From the NCBI GenBank assembly GCA_027946555.1, contig JAPEVC010000246.1:1-51481 (forward strand): 51,481 nucleotides of DNA. Direction: 5' to 3'. The translations under genes and the position numbers were made by a program. Below the pieces are notes generated by a model. That model searched no databases. It was not told the DNA's origin and saw nothing but the letters and a program-made list of their open reading frames with translations. Source of the stretch: Gnomoniopsis sp. IMI 355080 (lineage: Eukaryota; Ascomycota; Sordariomycetes; Diaporthales; Gnomoniaceae). Positions 11,514 through 21,824 of the stretch are shown here, in pieces (within the stretch, counting starts at the first letter, position 1; each line of letters begins with the position of its first letter).

Positions 11514-13462
11514 GTTTGTGATAGATTGGATGATGGTTGGTAAGAGATGGATGTTGTGAAGTAGTGGTAATGCTTCCTTATGGTAGAGGCAGATGTGTGA
11601 CGACGGGAATGTTTGTTGTGGATGGAAGTCGAAAGGGAAAATGGATTGAAGTTTGGAAGTTGTGCAGCGCCTTTTGTAATTGGCAAGTTGGTACCAATAG
11701 CAATGAGTGGGGCGACGCGATTGCAACAGCCCGTCACCTGGGTGACTTTTCATTCAGTTTGAAAAGAAATCTGAATTTGACAATATTTTGCATGGACCAC
11801 TGTGTGTAGCGTGTCCTAGCTGTGGGAGCACAATCGACATCAACCATTTTAAAGTCTTTACAAATCAGATATTTCCAGCAAATATACCTGGTTCAATGCC
11901 ATTTTCATAATAAAATGCAAGAAATACCACCAGCACCTCATTATAGCTGCCTGTTTAGAGTTTTATATAGCCAAACTTGACTTGAATTTTGAATCAACTC
12001 TGCACCACAAGGTAGGGCAATGCTACACATTTGGAAAGCCTGGCTGTAAGGACCGACAGCGACCCAATATCTATGTCTCTGCAACAGCAGATTTACCCTT
12101 CAACAAAGCTTACTGAGTTGAGAGTACCGTCCACAAAGAATATACAGTTCCCTACCTTTGGGATCGAGTGTACTTGAGTCAACAGCCTCCTTTATAAGCT
12201 TATTTCTGCGAGGCTGTCACATACTAACCTGGTGCATGGGGACCTTTAATTTTGATGTGATAATGTGAATTTTGTTTCTAGCATTGTCCCAGGCCCAGAA
12301 TCAATGGTAGTGTTGTTGCAATTTACAATTTGCAATGTGCTCGCTTGCTATCACCGTGTGCAACAGGTCGTCGGGCCAATTTGACCTGACGAGGCTGCGT
12401 TGACATAGAAACAGGGATCCCATGCCACTCTTCGCAGGGGTCACGAAACGGGAAGGTCCTAGCCTCGATCCCACATAAAAGAACCATAGAGGCGTTGACA
12501 GCTCCTCCAGGTGCCTGGCCCCGTCCGTAGGTAGCGACAAGCCCAAGTAGCGACAAGCCCAAGATTGAGTATGGAATTAAGGTAGATGCGGAAGATTTGT
12601 CTCTATTCAGGTATGGTCATCAAATGCCAGTGTCCAGACGGCTGTCTGGACTGGTATTGGTCGTGCTCGGTTGCTCGGCTCAGCTCGCACAGACCACATA
12701 AGGCTGAAATAGAAATGGCGAGTATCCCTGTCAGAATTCGACAACATGTCTGTTTTGACGACGTGCCCGGTGTGGATGAGCAATTTTGCACGCAGCATCA
12801 GCAGCTTCCACCATGAGAGACTCGTGATATGCTCAAGTGACCTTTCGAACTTGTTGATCGATCCGCCTGTGCAGAAGATACTCGAAGAGAGGAGTTTTGT
12901 GTAGACAGGCGGTCATTCACGCGCACAGGATACTTTGCTGGCAGCTACTCCACACTTCTGCCGCTCTTCATGCGACGTGGGGTTGACCAGCTGCGAAGAG
13001 ACTTTGAGAAGGACTACCAGCTTCAGAGGTCTGAGCTTGAACAGCCCCCCTCCCCAAATTTGTGCGTGCTTAAAGGCCTCAAATCGGGCGCGTCTTTTCG
13101 AGAGACTGGCAGTTGGCGCACTTTATTATGGTCACTGCTTTCAGATTTGAGTAACTTAAAACCAGAGTTTTTTGGTCAATCAACCCCCCCCCGGGGGCCC
13201 CGGGTTTCCTTCTCCAGGCACCTATCGTAGCAACTTCAATGCTTCTACGAAGTATTGCATTGCCTGCGCGCATATACATTGCTGCTCCAAGCAGACTAGG
13301 ATATACATAGACCTCCATTTACACAATGTAACGAGAACATTAGCGTTGGTGAGAGAAGATTATGCATTACACTGCCTAGAAGAAAAGAAGACAGTGACAA
13401 AAGGGGGTCTAAGTAGACATATATAGCCATTGTGGATCACCATCGCGCAATAGATAGTGCCC
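11514..13462. other. Intergenic region, no gene seen
   Basis: The first 200 bases are the promoter of the nuclear-type protein gene. The section 11800-12300 is AT-rich and shows no coding pattern. At 13184-13204 nine C are followed by GGGGG, CCCC and GGG, a GC-only block able to fold on itself. Only short, unsupported open frames occur. Confidence 0.45.
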
Positions 13463-16265
13463 TCACTCGTATTCTGCGGCTGCAGCCCGCTCATGAGCAG
13501 ATTGCTCAGTATTTCCAACAGCCTCTTCCAATCCCGGACCAAGCACAGTCTCACCACGACTTACGCATTCTCTGATGAATGCATCTCTGAGTTCCTTCCA
13601 GGTTGCATCAAAGACTCCATTGGCCCTCAAGTGTTCCAGCTGCGCCAGCTGCCTGCCCTCGTTCATCGTCTCCCTGGCCTCGGCGATGTTAAGACACCTC
13701 TTGACTCTGGCCTTCTTGTCTCCATTCAGAGTTTCGAGATGCCGGCGGCAGAGCTCTGTAAAGGGAACAGCTACTTTTTCGCGACGGTCGGGATACTAAT
13801 CCGAGCCCTCTTTTGCTATTGTAGCGGCGATGTTGGTACCTGCTACCTCTACGCGCAAGTCTATGAACGCTGTCTTGACTGCCTCATAAGTCTCAATGGT
13901 CAAATCCCGAAGCCGAGATGCCTCCTTTTTCTGGTCCTCGCTCATCCTTGGCCAGTGCTTGATCCTCAAAGATTCTAGGCTGACGCCGAAGTAAGTGCCA
14001 AACTTTTGGCCCCGCTCTTCAGAGACCGAGTAATCTTCAGGATCATGCACAAAATGCCAGTGGAGAGGGACTGAAGGTACATCATCGACAGGAGGGAAGG
14101 GACCGTCGACAACAGTATATATATCGTCCGCAAGCTGGATGTGTATACCGGCCTGCCTTGGATTTACCAAGGGATCGTGTTCTTCAGCGATCTGGATGTC
14201 TGCCTCAAAGTAGACCCTCTTCGCAGGGCCCGGTGTACCATTTTGGACCGTTTCGTTAACGCTTGAGGGGACTATAGTATCGCCGCTAGCATCGGAATAC
14301 TCGCCCTTGTCCTGATCACCGACTCCGGTATCAGCAATGGGTGCATTCTTCATCAAAGCAGTTGTCTGTGAGGAGGAACGAGATTGCAAGATGGTAGCTT
14401 TTTTCTGTTTTCCTATTAGCAAGCTTGACCCATCAGCAAGAAGCATCGACCGCAATAGTGAGCTTCGTATCAGCGATGGGAGCTCCTCATTGATTGAAGG
14501 GCAGACAAGAGACGGCTCATTGTCTGAAGGCGAAGCAGGAATGGATGATTCCGAAGAGAGGGGCTCCGTGTGGTCTCTTGCGTGCTCCCAACTTGTAGCG
14601 GCTTCAGCACACATCACAGCGCGGTCAATATCATCAGTCGCAACGCGCTCGTCTGGCGGAATTGCCTCGCATCGATAGAGCAGTACTCTGATAGTATGCA
14701 GCGCCGCTTTTCCGAGCTGCTTCCTCACCGCCATCCACGACAACCTGCCGTGAGGATCTTGCGGCTGTAGAGCATTCAAGGTTCTCTCGACAATCGCAGC
14801 AGGTGAGATCTCTCCCTCGGCTTCTTTTGTCAGGATATCTCGAGCAGTGGCGTAGATCTGAGTTAACCTGCTCCGAAATACGGCCTTGACTGCTGTGGTT
14901 GAATGTAGATACTCTCTGAGACCTAGAACTGCCATCGAATCCCACAGATATCTCTTTGTTTCGATATCAGGTTGGCGACCGTAGATCAGGCGAATGAAGG
15001 CGAAGCTCAGAAAATTCTCCCACTGGGTCTCGTGCTCGTTCAAAACAGCTGGCAGTGTGGTCCTGAGGCTCAACCACTCAAGAGCGGCATCATAGCATTT
15101 GTTCTGGATGGGCTCGGCATTGCCAGATGTCTCGAAGGACACTTGCGGCCTCACGAAGTCCGCATCGAGGTGGAAAAGCACAATCATAATCATCTTCTCT
15201 GTGGACTGTCTGTCGCCTTCCCAGGATATTCTGAGCACGACCTTGTCCAAGGTCTTCTCGACAATTGACCTCTGTACTTTTGCAGCTTCCGATCGACGTG
15301 GTCTGTCAACGAACGTCTCCTGGACCACTTCAATGGCGGACTCGAAAATGTCCACAGCGGTACTTAGGGCCGATCGGTTGGCACCGTATTTTGGTCGTGG
15401 CGGCATTCGGGGGGCGCGTTTCTTTCGTGGAGTTAGGGGACGGCTCGCGCGCTGTTCGCTAAGTCTGAGGGCATTACGGCACGCTAGGAGGTCTTCGTCT
15501 GTGAGGTGGACACCGTCAAGCTTTGTAGTCTCGAGTCTCGTTGCTTCCTTGAGGAGTAAGCTGAAGGTTTGCGAGTTGCTTTGACTCTGCATAGAGTCAG
15601 CTATATTGCTCTTGTCAAACGGTTTTGGTTGGTCCTATATTCAGTCAGAGAGTGGACATGTGCAAGTTTCCCATCAGAAACCTGATTTTGTGGTGTTGGC
15701 AAGATGCAGAACACGTAAAATACGTAGAGGACGGCTTACCTCGAAGGAAGCATCGCTTGGGGGAAAGAATGGTTCGAGACTGCTTTCTTGGACGTCATAG
15801 TCAAGGCTGTAAGGGGGAAGAAGACACTCGTCGTCTGATAGACCTGCGCCACCAAAGAATGGATTCCGGGCTCGACGTCGTGCTGTTTGCTTCGGAGGAG
15901 AGGTTGCGGCAGATGGCGCAGAAGGAAAGTCGGGCTGGTTGCCTTCTCGACTTGATACCTAGATAGATCATGAAGCAAATGGGCAAAGGATGGAACGGGG
16001 AGAGGAGAGAAGGGTACCCGTAATTGTTCGGCATGTTGTAGATCGCAATCACGTAAAGGGCGGTGCTGCGTTCAAGGAAAAGAAGTAAGCTGGATGTTTT
16101 GGAGAGGAGGGAAGGGAAGACAGCGGTGCCGCCTGGAATGAGCGATGAGCAGCCGTGAGGAGGGTTATGAACAAAGAAGAGGGATGCTTCATGCTCATTG
16201 GAAGTCACCTTGTTAGCTCCGCCCTGATCCTGATCCTGATGATCGAGTTGGTCTTTGCGATCCAT
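13463..16265 (-). CDS. Conserved-looking hypothetical protein, five exons
   Basis: I assemble exons 16265-16209, 16065-16018, 15958-15740, 15634-13840 and 13755-13463, giving 803 residues. Phases close at every join. The N-terminus is Gln/Asp-rich (DQLDHQDQDQ). Residues about 55-110 hold basic RRRARNPFF and aromatic/acidic EPFFPP short motifs typical of disordered binding regions. The central 500 residues are mostly helical, with a Ser/Pro-rich break near residues 440-500. The last 100 residues are helical and charged. No catalytic motif is visible and I do not recognise the family. The largest single frame stops at a TAG (13796-13798). The same frame stays open for 110 more codons, and an 84-base intron (13839-13756, GTACCA...TTACAG) removes the stop in phase. 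If that intron is not used, the protein ends 98 residues earlier. The first two exons are the least certain. Confidence 0.65.
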
Positions 16266-16950
16266 TGTTGCTTGCAGAGTGGTGAGAGATGTGAGATGAA
16301 TGAAAACAGATCGTGGTTGGCAAGAAGGTTCGCAGCTGAGAGGGAATCAAATTGCGAAGTGGACTGCGTGCGGTAACCATTCACTAGGAGGTGTTCGGAC
16401 CACAGCACAGACCAGGCTTTTCACCTTTAAACCGCCTTTTCGCTTCTTAATACTCAAGGTATGACTGGCAGAAATAACCCATTTTCGAACCTGAACTGGG
16501 TCAAACCGGCCGAGTTTGGCGGGCTTGGACTCTCTCAGAAGGCGGAGAGCTCTCGGGGGCCCTTGAAAAGATAGCATGTATACTTGTAAGAGGGTGTAAT
16601 TACCTAGGTAGGCTAAGTATGTACCCGGCATGGAATGCAGTGCATCGGCGTCCTGTAATAGTGAGTCAACCGTTGCATGACCCAGCCATAGTTGCATTGA
16701 CAGTACTCAAGACCGTCAAACGGCCGATGATCTAGCTGTTCACAAATATACCATTCTGGAACGACCTAGGGGACGAGACCATTCCCAATGTTGAGACTCG
16801 AGCTGAAGAAAAAGTCATTTGAGAATCGACAAGCCTGACAAAAGGCAGGCAGCCTCGAACGCCAAAGGTGTACTGGAGCATGAGAACTGAACAAATAGGA
16901 CCGCGAAGCGTTCATCAGACCAAAAGAACCCGAACATAGCAAGTTGCAGC
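16266..16950. other. Intergenic, promoter of the five-exon gene
   Basis: This gap upstream of the minus-strand gene starting at 16265 shows no coding pattern. A 116-codon minus-strand frame (16347-16697) is not protein-like. The stretch should contain the promoter of the unknown gene and the 3' UTR of the neighbour ending at 16951. Confidence 0.4.
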
Positions 16951-17394
16951 TCACGATGATTCCTTCTTCAGCTCCTCCAACGCCCTCTCAGCTACCCTAA
17001 ACCCCTCCAGCCCTGATGGCAAGCCAGCGTAGATGCTCGCTTGCATGATAGCTTCCTGAATCTCCGTTTCCGTGACTCCATTACGGACAGCCCCCTTCAC
17101 ATGGACCGCAAGTTCCTGGCTCTTCCCAAGCGCCACCAGCATGGCGAGGTTCAGCAGCGAGCGTGTCCGGCGGTCAAGTCCGGGCCTGCCCCAGATCAGA
17201 GCCCAGCCCGCCTCCGTCGCGAGCTCCTGCATGGGTCTCGAGAAGGTCGAGGCGTTGGTCCAAGACCGTTCGACGTGAGCGGGGCCAGTGACCTCCTTGC
17301 GTATGGCAAAGCCTTGGTCGAACAGCGTTTGGCGTGCTGCCGACGCAGTGGATGATGCTGCCTCCTCACCCTCGGTGGTGTTTTTGGTAGCCAT
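16951..17394 (-). CDS. Carboxymuconolactone decarboxylase-like protein
   Basis: This single-exon frame of 147 residues starts at the ATG of CCATGGCTACC. An open frame continues upstream to 17484, but its sequence is not conserved-looking. The pattern RKEVTGPAHVERS...PMQELATEAGWALIWGRPGLDRRTRSLLNLAMLVALGKSQELAVHVKG-type, followed by NGVTETEIQEAIMQ and AGLPSGLEGF, is that of the gamma-carboxymuconolactone decarboxylase (CMD/AhpD-fold) family. The fold is all-helical and usually multimeric. Known members decarboxylate gamma-carboxymuconolactone in protocatechuate breakdown. Many fungal ones have unknown substrates, so the exact reaction is inference. There is no CxxC pair, so peroxidase-type AhpD activity is unlikely. 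No other aromatic-degradation gene lies nearby. Confidence 0.88.
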   Translation of the reverse strand: MATKNTTEGEEAASSTASAARQTLFDQGFAIRKEVTGPAHVERSWTNASTFSRPMQELATEAGWALIWGRPGLDRRTRSLLNLAMLVALGKSQELAVHVKGAVRNGVTETEIQEAIMQASIYAGLPSGLEGFRVAERALEELKKESS

Positions 17395-18089
17395 GGACGT
17401 GGCGCTTGGGTGCTTGTGGTAGTGAAGCTTGATAAGGATATGACGTTGGAGCTGCGATATTTGAGTCCGTTTTGGTATGCTCAAATTCCTTGTTTAGTGC
17501 GCATCTGTGAATCTCCTTCCGCAGCTGGCGTCTGGGTCGGTCTAGACGCAAGGGAGGCTCTCTGCTCTTGATGCTCCTGGCTCGGCAGAACCCCTCATTA
17601 CACCCCCATCTGCCGGGGAAAAGCCGCTATGCTGTGCCTATGTTCTCTGAGCTAAGTTATTCGTCAGCGATTCAACACGATTGTATTTTCCCGGGGAAAG
17701 TCCCATTGTCAACGCCTATTTCTATCAATGTCGAGTCAACAACGTGGGTAAGAGTGTCCGTCGATAATTTTCCTGTTCAAAGAAGCGAGGAGATGCCTGA
17801 GCTCCAACTGCTTCAGATAATACCAAGGAAGAGATCAATAATCCGAAAAGATACGTTTCATGGTTAATAAGTTTTATTGCAGCTTGATATGCGTCTCGCA
17901 GCGTCTCGTTGAAGCCAAATATTGGCCACCATTCACACGCTTCAAGCTCTCCAGTAAAAAGATTCTTTCCGCTTCTCAGCTCTTGGGTTCACAAGGCATC
18001 ACGCACTCTACCTAGCTTTCCAAGCGTGAGCGATTGTACAAGCTGCTGTGAGATCATCCTTATGCAACCAAATTGTGGAATTAACCCTT
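17395..18089. other. Intergenic, no gene seen
   Basis: This 700-base spacer lies between the CMD-like gene promoter and the xylanase 3' end. Only short unsupported open frames occur. The last part, with AATAAGTTTTATTG near 17863, looks like 3'-UTR sequence of the xylanase. Confidence 0.4.
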
Positions 18090-19707
18090 CTAGAGACACT
18101 GAGAGTAGTAAGCATTCTCATATGTGCAAGTGTACGGCGACGCACACACGGTCGAGCCCGTCCAGCCTGTGCCACCACATTGGGCATACTGGGCCTGCGT
18201 TCCGCTCGTCGCAGTTGCTGTTGCCGCGGTGGTAGTTGCCAAGGTCGTCGTGGCTGCGCTTGAGGTAGCCACTGTGGTGCCCGCTGCAGCGGCTAGCAAA
18301 CTTTCAACGGTATCGTATGCCGGCTTGGTGGTCAGGTTGGCCCAGTAGAGACATGCATCCCCTTGACCGGAGAAGGTGCTTGGGATCCATGAATACGCAT
18401 CATCAAAATCCCTGGCGATTGCTCCATGTTAGCGACTTGTCGTTCGTCATTTCCCCGCCGGCCATCCACAAGTATTCGTGAGAAAAGGCAGAATACTGAC
18501 CAAACTGTGATGCCAACGCACGCAGACGAAGCAAGGCAGGCGCTCGTGACAGACCCATAGTCGGTGGCTTGCTGAGCTAATCCAGCTGTACTCGGTGGGA
18601 GGCTTGAGAATCGTACGTCGAGCTCGGTATAAGCTACCTCGAGACCCATCGCAGCGAAAGTATTGATTTGAGACAACAACGTCGACTCGCTGGGTGTCGA
18701 TCCCACAATGAAATGGCCCTGCAGGCCCACGCCGTCAATCTTCGCCCCGTAGGCCTGCACCATCTCGATCAGCGCAACCGCTGCTGATGCCTTGGAGCCT
18801 GCGTACTCGATGTTGTAGTCGTTGTAGTAAAGCTTTGCGTCTGGGTCCGCGGCAGCTGCTGTTGCGAATGCGAAGGGAATATACCTTTTGACAAAAGTGT
18901 CAGTACGTTACCTCCTTGATGGCCTGACGCCACGTTCCGGAGCCAGTGGCTCTTACCAGGTCCCCATGGTCTCGTAGAAAACATCCGTCCGATAAGCGGC
19001 AGTGTCATCTAGCGCCTCGTTGACGACATCCCAGGCATAACACTGCCCTTTATAGTGGCCAACTTCGCTTTGAATATGCGCTTCTACAGCAGCTGTCAAA
19101 GTGGCATTGGTCCATGTGTCGGATGTTACTAGGAGGATATAGTCAGCATCGTCCTTGTCTTTGCAAGTCGAGATTCGCGCGGTCTTGACAGCTAGGTACT
19201 CACCCCATGTAGGGAGCTGATTATACCAAACCAAATTGTGACAACGCAATATCTGACCGTTGGCCTCCGCGAAGTCCGTGATAACATCTCCTTCAGTATA
19301 GTCGAAGTCATCTTCTTCATGTCAGCATGGCAGTGCCACAACGCTTATGGAAACGGACCACAGTACTTTGAGTTGGTTCAGTGTATTCCCACTTTTGTGT
19401 GTTACCGGGAGTTATCTGTCCAAACTCATTCACGTCTGACCTGCATATGGGAGATATTTCGTTAGTCAATTTCGTATATCAACGTCAACTCCGAGCATAT
19501 AGCATGAGCGAGACTTCCATGGTCTGCGCCAAGTAAATGAGACAAGAGCGCTTACAAGATTGCGACATAGGCGGAGTCAGACAACTCAGAATTATCGGTG
19601 GCTGATCCGAAGTAGAGTTTGCCTGCTGCTTGAGCGAGTTGGTTGAGGTTGGCATTGACCCGATGCAGGAGCAACGCCGTCGTCACGAAGCTAGAGATCC
19701 TTGACAT
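18090..19707 (-). CDS. Endo-1,4-beta-xylanase, GH10 with C-terminal CBM1
   Basis: Six exons (19707-19556, 19440-19367, 19311-19204, 19128-18957, 18884-18501, 18411-18090) give 403 residues, and all phases close. The signal peptide is MSRISSFVTTALLLHRVNA. The GH10 barrel follows with LYFGSATD, NEFGQITPGNTQKWE, RCHNLVWYNQLPTW, the acid/base Glu in WDVVNEAL (Glu149) and the nucleophile Glu in TELDVR (Glu256). A Thr/Ala-rich linker (about residues 335-365) leads to a fungal cellulose-binding module CBM1 at the C-terminus (AQCGGTGWTGSTVC...ENAYYSQCL). It should be a secreted enzyme that cleaves the xylan backbone of plant walls. Intron 2 is only 55 bases and ends AAG, its branch site GCTGAC lying just upstream. 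The closest secreted neighbour is the NLP gene on the same strand. Confidence 0.95.
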
Positions 19708-21008
19708 TGTGCAGATTGCTGACTTTCAGACAATTTACAAATAATCCAGGCACAACAACTACAGATTCCTTGGCGTCATGACACATCGGACCAGAGCAAT
19801 CGCCACTCTTATAGCGACGAAGGCCGGGACGACCTGCTCCATCTAGCAGCACCCAAGTTTGAGCTGTCTGACAGGCCTGTGCCGGCAACAAAGATGTTCA
19901 GTTCCGGAGGGAGACACATAGTGAGGATTTTTTTACGGAAGTGCTGAGACCATTTACTCAAAAGGAAATACGATTCAATAGTCGCTCCTGAGGCTCAGAA
20001 GTCGGGATCGTTATCCGCTCTCCTTGCATTTCTCCACCAACCAATCGAGGAATTTTGTTGCCTTCCATGCTTCCACGGACGGAAGCATCCGCGTCCACGG
20101 ATGGAAGCAGCGAAAAAAGTTCTTATTTGGAGTACGTGGTATTGGTTGTCGGGGTTGTGGCCCTTTTGTTCTACCTTCAAATGTCACTTCAGTCAAGGGG
20201 ATGATGTATTTCCAGTCATGTTAACAAACTGGCAGTAACAAGTTGTTATGCAATATTAGGGAGGCTTTGGCGTCTTCCTCAAGATCATCTGACATCAAAT
20301 AAGTCAGAATCGTGCTCTAGTAGTTCGAGATAGAAGCCTTCAAATTGTGCTTCACAGAGCCAATAATTCGCATATTCCCGCTACGCCTCATTCCTCATAT
20401 GCGCAACATGTTTTTCATAAACTTTGTTCAGCACCCCTTTTGGCGAGCCCACTAATCCCGAAAAAACCTCGAACATGGGAACCGTATTGATGAGAAAGGC
20501 CTGTCGAGACGGCCATAGCGAGGGTTCCAAGTATGAACAAGATTGTATCAAAACAGCGATGCGAGAATGCGACTGTGCTGGGCTTATTATGGGTATTTGA
20601 TACCCTCGGGCCGGTTGGACCCATCTAGAGTATTACTGTAATCACTGTGATGAAAGGGTGAGTCTGAATCTTATAGACCTCAGCTAAGCCTGAAGTACGA
20701 ATGCACACAATCTACATAAGCCGACGTGTCCGATTTCTTAGCGATTCAAAGGCCTACCTCTGTAGCTATGCACTGTACTTACTGTACGTTCTTGTCCCGG
20801 GCATAACTTAGTAAGATCCGACTCAATGTGACAAGAGATGAAGCCGACGCAGAGAATTACAAAGACTTATTGAATTGTTTTACAGACCCAAATCATGGAT
20901 TTGTACATGCCCATAAAATTCAGCTACTCCGCGCAATGCTAGGCAGTACTAATCTAATTTCATGCTTGGGATCATTATCCTCATGCTTGGGATCATTATC
21001 CTTATACA
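19708..21008. other. Intergenic: xylanase promoter and NLP 3' side
   Basis: The part next to 19708 is the xylanase promoter. Short open frames around 19995-20224 are not defensible as genes. A perfect 21-base tandem duplication lies at 20960-21001, just after the NLP stop codon. Otherwise nothing was recognised. Confidence 0.4.
20960..21001. repeat. Tandem duplication, 2 x 21 bases
   Basis: TCATGCTTGGGATCATTATCC is repeated twice without mismatch (20960-20980 and 20981-21001), in the likely 3' UTR of the NLP gene. It looks like a recent slippage or replication duplication. Confidence 0.9.
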
Positions 21009-21824
21009 TTAAATTTCAGCCTTCGCCAGGTTCGACTCGAAATTGCCATCCTTGAACGGCACATTCGCACTCCCAAAGTCCGTATTCTGCAACGCTGCCT
21101 TTTCCGCATCAGGCATAGCATCCCAATCAGACACCCCGTACGTGTTGCCCACCGTGTCTGTGAATTGCAGCTCATGGTTGGTCGGGAACGAGGCAAAGTA
21201 CTCGACCTGTGGGGTATCGCCGCCCTGCAACGCGCCCGTCACCTTCTTGAACTCGCCGTGGCCGCTCGCCGCACCGCCGAGCACTTGCGGGTTCGCAGCA
21301 GCGGGGTCGTCGATCCAGACCACCATTGCTTCCCAGTCATGACGGTGCGCGCCGGTCGAAACGCCGTCGGCGAGCTGGTCTTTGGGGAAGTACCATGAGT
21401 ACATGATGCCCGTCTTTCCGTTTAACGAGCCGATGCGTGCGTACGTTTGTCCCTTTGATGTGTCTCCACATCCGCCGGTTGAGCTGCCGCTCGGTTGGAG
21501 GCCACCGCTGGTATGATGGTCAGCTCATACTTCAAATTCACCTCTCTGTCAGAAAGGGAAAGGGGGGGGGGGGAGTTGTGAAATTAGTTACCTGGTGTTG
21601 CCGGCATCGTCGACGGCTGTGTAAGGCTGGCAGCCAGAGGCAATATGTAATTTGGGATTGAAGCGTTCAATTGCGGTTCCGTTGGTGCCGGACTGTACTC
21701 TCGTTGCAATGGGGTTCAGGGAGTCGTGTGCGACGACCTCTCGTCGGCTGAGAGAAGGGACTGTAGCTGCGCCCAGCGCGGCACCAGCAAGTATCCACGT
21801 CGTCCAGCAACCTGTCAGAAGCAT
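21009..21824 (-). CDS. Necrosis- and ethylene-inducing peptide 1-like protein (NLP, NPP1 family)
   Basis: Two exons (21824-21592 and 21507-21009) encode 243 residues, the normal NLP size. A signal peptide (MLLTGCWTTWILAGAALGAATVPS) is followed by a short propeptide-like region. Two Cys, residues 65 and 91, match the single disulfide of type 1 NLPs. The central YSWYFPKD and the metal-binding heptapeptide region are present, but the heptapeptide reads AHRHDWE (residues 131-137) instead of the family GHRHDWE. Its His, Asp and Glu residues are intact. The family includes secreted proteins that damage plant membranes, as well as non-toxic members; which this is cannot be read from sequence. The 84-base intron has a C12 tract and an unused-looking CTGACAG acceptor ahead of the one that keeps frame. 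Confidence 0.95.

Noticed and set aside
15774..15790. GGTTCGAGAC, possible tRNA T-arm
   Set aside because: No acceptor stem or anticodon arm can be drawn around it, and it lies in an exon of the unknown gene.
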